This document shows positions 60,833-64,000 of a stretch of DNA of 64,000 nucleotides, one piece after another (the first letter of the stretch is position 1; each line of letters opens with the position of its first letter). A program made the translations under genes and the position numbers. Source of the DNA: Sinomonas cellulolyticus (lineage in GTDB: Bacteria; Actinomycetota; Actinomycetes; Actinomycetales; Micrococcaceae). The stretch lies in the NCBI RefSeq assembly GCF_014656475.1, contig NZ_BNCM01000013.1, forward strand, positions 49,933-113,932, written 5' to 3'. The notes under the pieces were generated by a model. It saw only the letters and a list, made by a program, of their open reading frames with translations, was not told the DNA's origin and searched no databases.

Positions 60833-62848
60833 TCACGCGTTGACCTTCCCGAGGATGTCGAGCACCTCGTCGACGGTCGCGGCGGACTCGAGGCGCGCCA
60901 CCTGCTCCTTGTCGCCGAAGACCTTCGCGATCTTGGCGAGGATGCCGAGGTGCTCCTTGCCCTTGCCCGCGATCCCGACCACGAACTTCACCGGCTTGCC
61001 CTTCCAATCCACGGGCTCGTCATACCGGATGAAGGTCACCGCGGAGGCGCGGATGTGGTCCTTGGCCTCGTTCGTGCCGTGCGGGATGGCGAGGAAGTTG
61101 CCCATGTAGGTCGAGACCGAGCTCTCGCGCTCGTGCATCGAGGCGACGTACTCGTCGTCGACCGCGCCGGCCCCCTTGAGCAGGCGGCCCGCCTCATCGA
61201 TGGCCGCGGCCATGCTGGGTGCGGTGGCGCCGAGGACGACCGACTCGCGCCGCAGCACGTCCCGGGTCTCCTCATGCACGTGCGGGACGGGGACGTGCGA
61301 CGCCGCCGCCTCGGCTTCCGAGGCGGGCTCGGCCTTCGCGGCGACTCCCTCGAAGGGTGTGTCCTCCGTGGCGGCCTGTTCGTCCAGGAGTGCCACGATC
61401 TCGTCGTACTTAGGGCTGCCCATGAAGTTGTCCACCGTGACGATCTGCGCGCTCGGGGTCTTCTCCTCGGCCCGCAGGGCAAGGTCCTGGTGGACCACCA
61501 CCATGTCGTAGGTGTCGGTGAGGCTCGAGATCGCCTTGTTGACCACGGTGACGTCCTTGTGGCCCGCCGCCTTGATCTTGTTGCGGAGCACCGAGGCGCC
61601 CATCGCGGAGGATCCCATGCCGGCGTCGCACGCGAAGACGATGTTCTTGATGTCCGTCGCCACGGCCACACCCCCGGCGCCGGCGCCGCCGAGAACGCTC
61701 GAGGCCATGGACTTCTTGCCCTTCATGCCCTCCATCTGCGCAGTGGCGGCGGCGAGGTCTCCCTCGCCGCGGTCCTTGGAGGCGCGCAGGATGATCGAGG
61801 CGATGACGAAGGACACGGTACAGGCGAGGATCACCGACAGGATGACGCCGATGTAGCTGTCCTTCGAGGTCTGCGCGAGGACCGCGATGATGGAGCCCGG
61901 GGCCGCCGGGGCGACGAGACCCGAGTGGGTGACGGCGAGCGTCGCAATGCCGGTCATGCCGCCGGCCATGGTGGCCAGGATGAGGATCGGCTTCATGAGC
62001 ACGTACGGGAAGTAGATCTCGTGGATGCCGCCAATGAAGTGGATGAGCGCCGCGCCGGGGGCCGACGCCTTTGCCGCACCGCGTCCGAAGAACATGTACG
62101 CGAGCAGGATGCCGAGGCCCGGGCCCGGGTTCGCCTCGAGGAGGAAGAGGATCGACTTGCCCTGCTCGAGCGACTGCTGAGTGCCGAGCGGGGTCAGCAC
62201 GCCGTGGTTGATGGCGTTGTTGAGAAAGAGGACCTTGGCCGGCTCGATGAAGATCGAGGTGAGCGGGAGGAGCCCGTTGTTGACGAGGAACTGGACGACG
62301 CTGCCGGCTATCTCGGTGAACCAGGTGACGACGGGGCTGATCGCGTAGAACCCGAACAGGGCCAGGATCGCGCCCCAGATGCCGGCCGAGAAGTTGTTGA
62401 CGAGCATCTCGAAGCCGGGCTTGATCTTCCCGTCCCAGATGGCGTCGATTTTCTTCATGGTCCAGCCGCCGAGGGGGCCCATGATCATGGCACCGATGAA
62501 CATCGGTATGCCGGCGCCGATGATGACGCCCATGGTGCCGATGGCCCCGACCACGCCTCCGCGCACGTCGTAGACGGCCTTGCCGCCCGTGTAGGCGATG
62601 AGGAGCGGGAGGAGGTAGGTGATCATGGGCCCGACGAGGCCCACGTACGGCTTGCCGTCGGGGCCGTTCCCGAAGCCGCCGAGGGCGCCGACGGGGAGCC
62701 AGCCCTTCTCGATGAACAGGGCGGTGATGAGGCCCCAGGCAATGAATGCGCCGATGTTCGGCATGATCATGCCCGAGAGGAACGTGCCGAACTTCTGCAC
62801 CCCGGCCCGGGCCGTGTGCATGCGCGACGGCGCTGCGATGGTCGACAT
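60833..62848 (-). CDS. mtlA: Mannitol PTS permease EIICBA
   Basis: 671 aa full-length fusion. The membrane IIC domain (about 1-340) has [15 protein letters not shown] for sugar binding. The IIB domain carries phospho-Cys407 ([13 protein letters not shown]), and the IIA domain phospho-His590 ([13 protein letters not shown]). It imports and phosphorylates mannitol using phosphate from HPr, whose gene begins at 63936. ATG at 62848 follows GCAGGA; a GTG at 62866 would add six residues. Between the regulator gene and mtlD. Confidence 0.96.
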   Translation of the reverse strand: MSTIAAPSRMHTARAGVQKFGTFLSGMIMPNIGAFIAWGLITALFIEKGWLPVGALGGFGNGPDGKPYVGLVGPMITYLLPLLIAYTGGKAVYDVRGGVVGAIGTMGVIIGAGIPMFIGAMIMGPLGGWTMKKIDAIWDGKIKPGFEMLVNNFSAGIWGAILALFGFYAISPVVTWFTEIAGSVVQFLVNNGLLPLTSIFIEPAKVLFLNNAINHGVLTPLGTQQSLEQGKSILFLLEANPGPGLGILLAYMFFGRGAAKASAPGAALIHFIGGIHEIYFPYVLMKPILILATMAGGMTGIATLAVTHSGLVAPAAPGSIIAVLAQTSKDSYIGVILSVILACTVSFVIASIILRASKDRGEGDLAAATAQMEGMKGKKSMASSVLGGAGAGGVAVATDIKNIVFACDAGMGSSAMGASVLRNKIKAAGHKDVTVVNKAISSLTDTYDMVVVHQDLALRAEEKTPSAQIVTVDNFMGSPKYDEIVALLDEQAATEDTPFEGVAAKAEPASEAEAAASHVPVPHVHEETRDVLRRESVVLGATAPSMAAAIDEAGRLLKGAGAVDDEYVASMHERESSVSTYMGNFLAIPHGTNEAKDHIRASAVTFIRYDEPVDWKGKPVKFVVGIAGKGKEHLGILAKIAKVFGDKEQVARLESAATVDEVLDILGKVNA

Positions 62849-62862
62849 GGTGGATCCTGCTT

Positions 62863-63750
62863 TCACTCAGGACGCAGCACGGGGCTGCTGGGTTGGGGCG
62901 AGCCTCCGCCCGATGGCGCCGAGCCGCTCTGGGGCGCTGGTGCGCTCGAGAGCCGGTGGAGCCATTCGAGGAAGAGCTTCATCTCGGTGCCGGACAGCTG
63001 GTCCGGGTGCGAGGACTGGAGCGTGGCGTTGAGGGCGATGGCAGCGGCGACGTAGCTCGGCTGCCCGCCCGCCTCGGCCTGTGCTCCGGCGTGGGGTGCA
63101 TCGACGATGCTGGGGTCGGTGAGCACGGAGCGCAGCACGGCGTCCCGCGTCTGGGTGGAGAGGGCGGAGGCCACGAGCTCGTCCGGGGACATGCCGCCGG
63201 CTCCGGAAGCCGCCCCGCCGTCGTCGGAGTCCGCGATGAGCATGAAGGTGACTCCGATGTTCGAGGCCAGGACGGCCCGTGCCGCCTCGACCGGGCGCAC
63301 CGCGAGCTGGCCCGCGGCGGCGAGCCGGCTGAGCTCGCCCTCGAGGAGGCGCTCGGCATCGACCACGACGGCGGACCGCCTGCTGGTCCCGCTGCCGCCG
63401 AACATGAGCATGTACAGCTGGGCGTGCGTGACGCCGAACCGGACGTGGACATCCCAGAGGCGCTTCACGTCCTCGATCGGAACGTCCGTGCGCTCCATGC
63501 TGCCTTCGCTGTGGAGGAACTCCTCGAACCCGCGGGCGACGACGGCCTCCATGAGCCCGTCCTTGTCCCCGAAGTGGTGGTAGAGGGTGGGCGCCGTGAC
63601 GCCCGCCCGCTCCGTGATCTGCCGGGTCGAGACGGGTTGGCCGCCCGACCCTGCAACGAGCTCCATCGCGGCGTCGATGAGGCGGTCCTTCGGCGAACGC
63701 ACGACGCCGGGCTGCCGGGCCGCGTGGGCTACCGCGCCTTCCGTCTGCAT
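62863..63750 (-). CDS. TetR family regulator of the mannitol locus
   Basis: 295 aa, long for TetR. The helix-turn-helix is at about 22-70 (IDAAMELVAGSGGQPVSTRQITERAGVTAPTLYHHFGDKDGLME). A 225-residue effector region follows, ending in a Ser/Pro-rich tail. It ends 14 nt before mtlA on the same strand, so it is likely cotranscribed. Mannitol or its phosphate is a plausible ligand. ATG at 63750 with GAGGA upstream; a longer start would add 18 residues. The two palindromes at 63787-63863 are probable targets. Confidence 0.87.
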   Translation of the reverse strand: MQTEGAVAHAARQPGVVRSPKDRLIDAAMELVAGSGGQPVSTRQITERAGVTAPTLYHHFGDKDGLMEAVVARGFEEFLHSEGSMERTDVPIEDVKRLWDVHVRFGVTHAQLYMLMFGGSGTSRRSAVVVDAERLLEGELSRLAAAGQLAVRPVEAARAVLASNIGVTFMLIADSDDGGAASGAGGMSPDELVASALSTQTRDAVLRSVLTDPSIVDAPHAGAQAEAGGQPSYVAAAIALNATLQSSHPDQLSGTEMKLFLEWLHRLSSAPAPQSGSAPSGGGSPQPSSPVLRPE

Positions 63751-63786
63751 CGCCGCATCCTCGTGCACGACCGCTACGCTAATGCA

Positions 63787-63863
63787 TATAGCAACGCTAT
63801 ACAAGCCTTTTCTGTGGCTTGCGTCACGTTCGCCACCCGGGTGGCTATAGCAGCGCTATAGCC
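63787..63863. promoter_or_regulatory. Twin palindromic operators between TetR gene and ptsH
   Basis: TATAGC-N3-GCTATA occurs at 63787-63801 and at 63846-63860. The second extends to GGC...GCC (63843-63863). Their centres are 59 bp apart. Between them lies CAAGCC-N8-GGCTTG (63802-63821). The pair sits in the divergent region of the mannitol TetR gene (start 63750) and ptsH (start 63936), so the regulator may repress both. Confidence 0.82.
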
Positions 63864-63935
63864 GCTAGGGTCTCGAGAATCGCCTTGTCCGCACAGTGGC
63901 GGACCACCAGCCCGGAACACCAGAAGGAGCACCCC

Positions 63936-64000
63936 ATGGCAGAACGCACCGCGACGATCGGCTCCCGAGTCGGCCTGCACGCACGCCCCGCGGCGATCTT
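63936..64000 (+). CDS. ptsH: Phosphocarrier protein HPr, partial
   Basis: The first 21 codons are present before the right edge. AGAAGGAG lies seven bases before the ATG. Residues 10-19 read SRVGLHARPA, the HPr active-site loop with phospho-His15. It supplies phosphate to MtlA. Divergent from the TetR gene, across the twin operators. Confidence 0.93.
   Translation, partial: MAERTATIGSRVGLHARPAAI

Noticed and set aside
60950..63055. Plus-strand 701-codon open frame opposite mtlA
   Set aside because: It is a shadow of the mannitol permease, whose active-site Cys and His are intact on the other strand.

Overview
The window is 64 kb of dense, very GC-rich chromosome. The gene set (menaquinone biosynthesis, a mycobacterial-type sulfite reductase, a class F sortase, an LCP ligase, PaaABCDE, and an IICBA mannitol permease next to ptsH) points to a high-GC actinobacterium. 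The closest match is probably Micrococcaceae (Arthrobacter, Sinomonas or relatives). That placement is inferred from gene content and codon use, not from a marker gene. I see no rRNA, tRNA, transposase, integrase, phage gene or CRISPR array. The region reads as core chromosome with a few accessory patches.

Layout, left to right. (1) 1-5.3 kb: assimilatory sulfur block on the minus strand (sirohydrochlorin chelatase, MFS transporter, sulfite reductase, APS reductase, cysD cut by the left edge), then a SUKH-domain gene. (2) 6-9.6 kb: small exported module (blue-copper lipoprotein, class F sortase, CHRD-domain surface protein, lipoprotein, membrane protein). (3) 9.6-22.4 kb: menaquinone genes (polyprenyl diphosphate synthase, menJ, menG, menF, menD, menC), interrupted by a polar amino acid ABC transporter and by phoX, which has a PhoP-type box. 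(4) 22.4-28.8 kb: M50 protease, two tandem PAP2 phosphatases, an MFS transporter, a ParA-like ATPase and a metallo-beta-lactamase-fold hydrolase. (5) 28.8-33.2 kb: branched-chain 2-oxoacid dehydrogenase bkdABC with a divergent Lrp-type regulator. (6) 34.1-38.8 kb: phenylacetyl-CoA epoxidase operon paaABCDE plus an enoyl-CoA hydratase. The rest of the pathway (paaI, paaK and a TetR regulator) lies at 52.9-55.5 kb. (7) 39-45.5 kb: signal peptidase, low-molecular-weight tyrosine phosphatase, BY-kinase, an HprK-like kinase, a PqqD-like protein and an LCP ligase; this looks like an envelope-glycopolymer locus. (8) 45.5-52.7 kb: oligopeptidase B, amino acid permease, ackA and pta. (9) 55.6-59.5 kb: secreted phospholipase C, DUF427 protein and a PQQ-type sugar dehydrogenase lipoprotein. 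(10) 59.6-64 kb: mannitol utilisation (mtlD, mtlA, TetR regulator) and the start of ptsH.

Regulation is readable in several places. The paaA and paaI promoters carry the same TetR-type operator just downstream of the -10. Two TATAGC-N3-GCTATA operators lie between the mannitol TetR gene and ptsH. The phoX promoter has two 11-bp direct repeats typical of PhoP. A 19-bp intergenic repeat (core GGGGTCACTTCC) recurs at three of the eight convergent gene junctions, apparently building terminator hairpins.

The best candidate for an undescribed system is the PqqD-like plus HprK-like kinase pair at 42.6-44.2 kb. It is coupled to a BY-kinase with a long repetitive tail and faces an LCP gene across a 22-bp-spaced direct repeat. 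No precursor peptide or maturase is visible.
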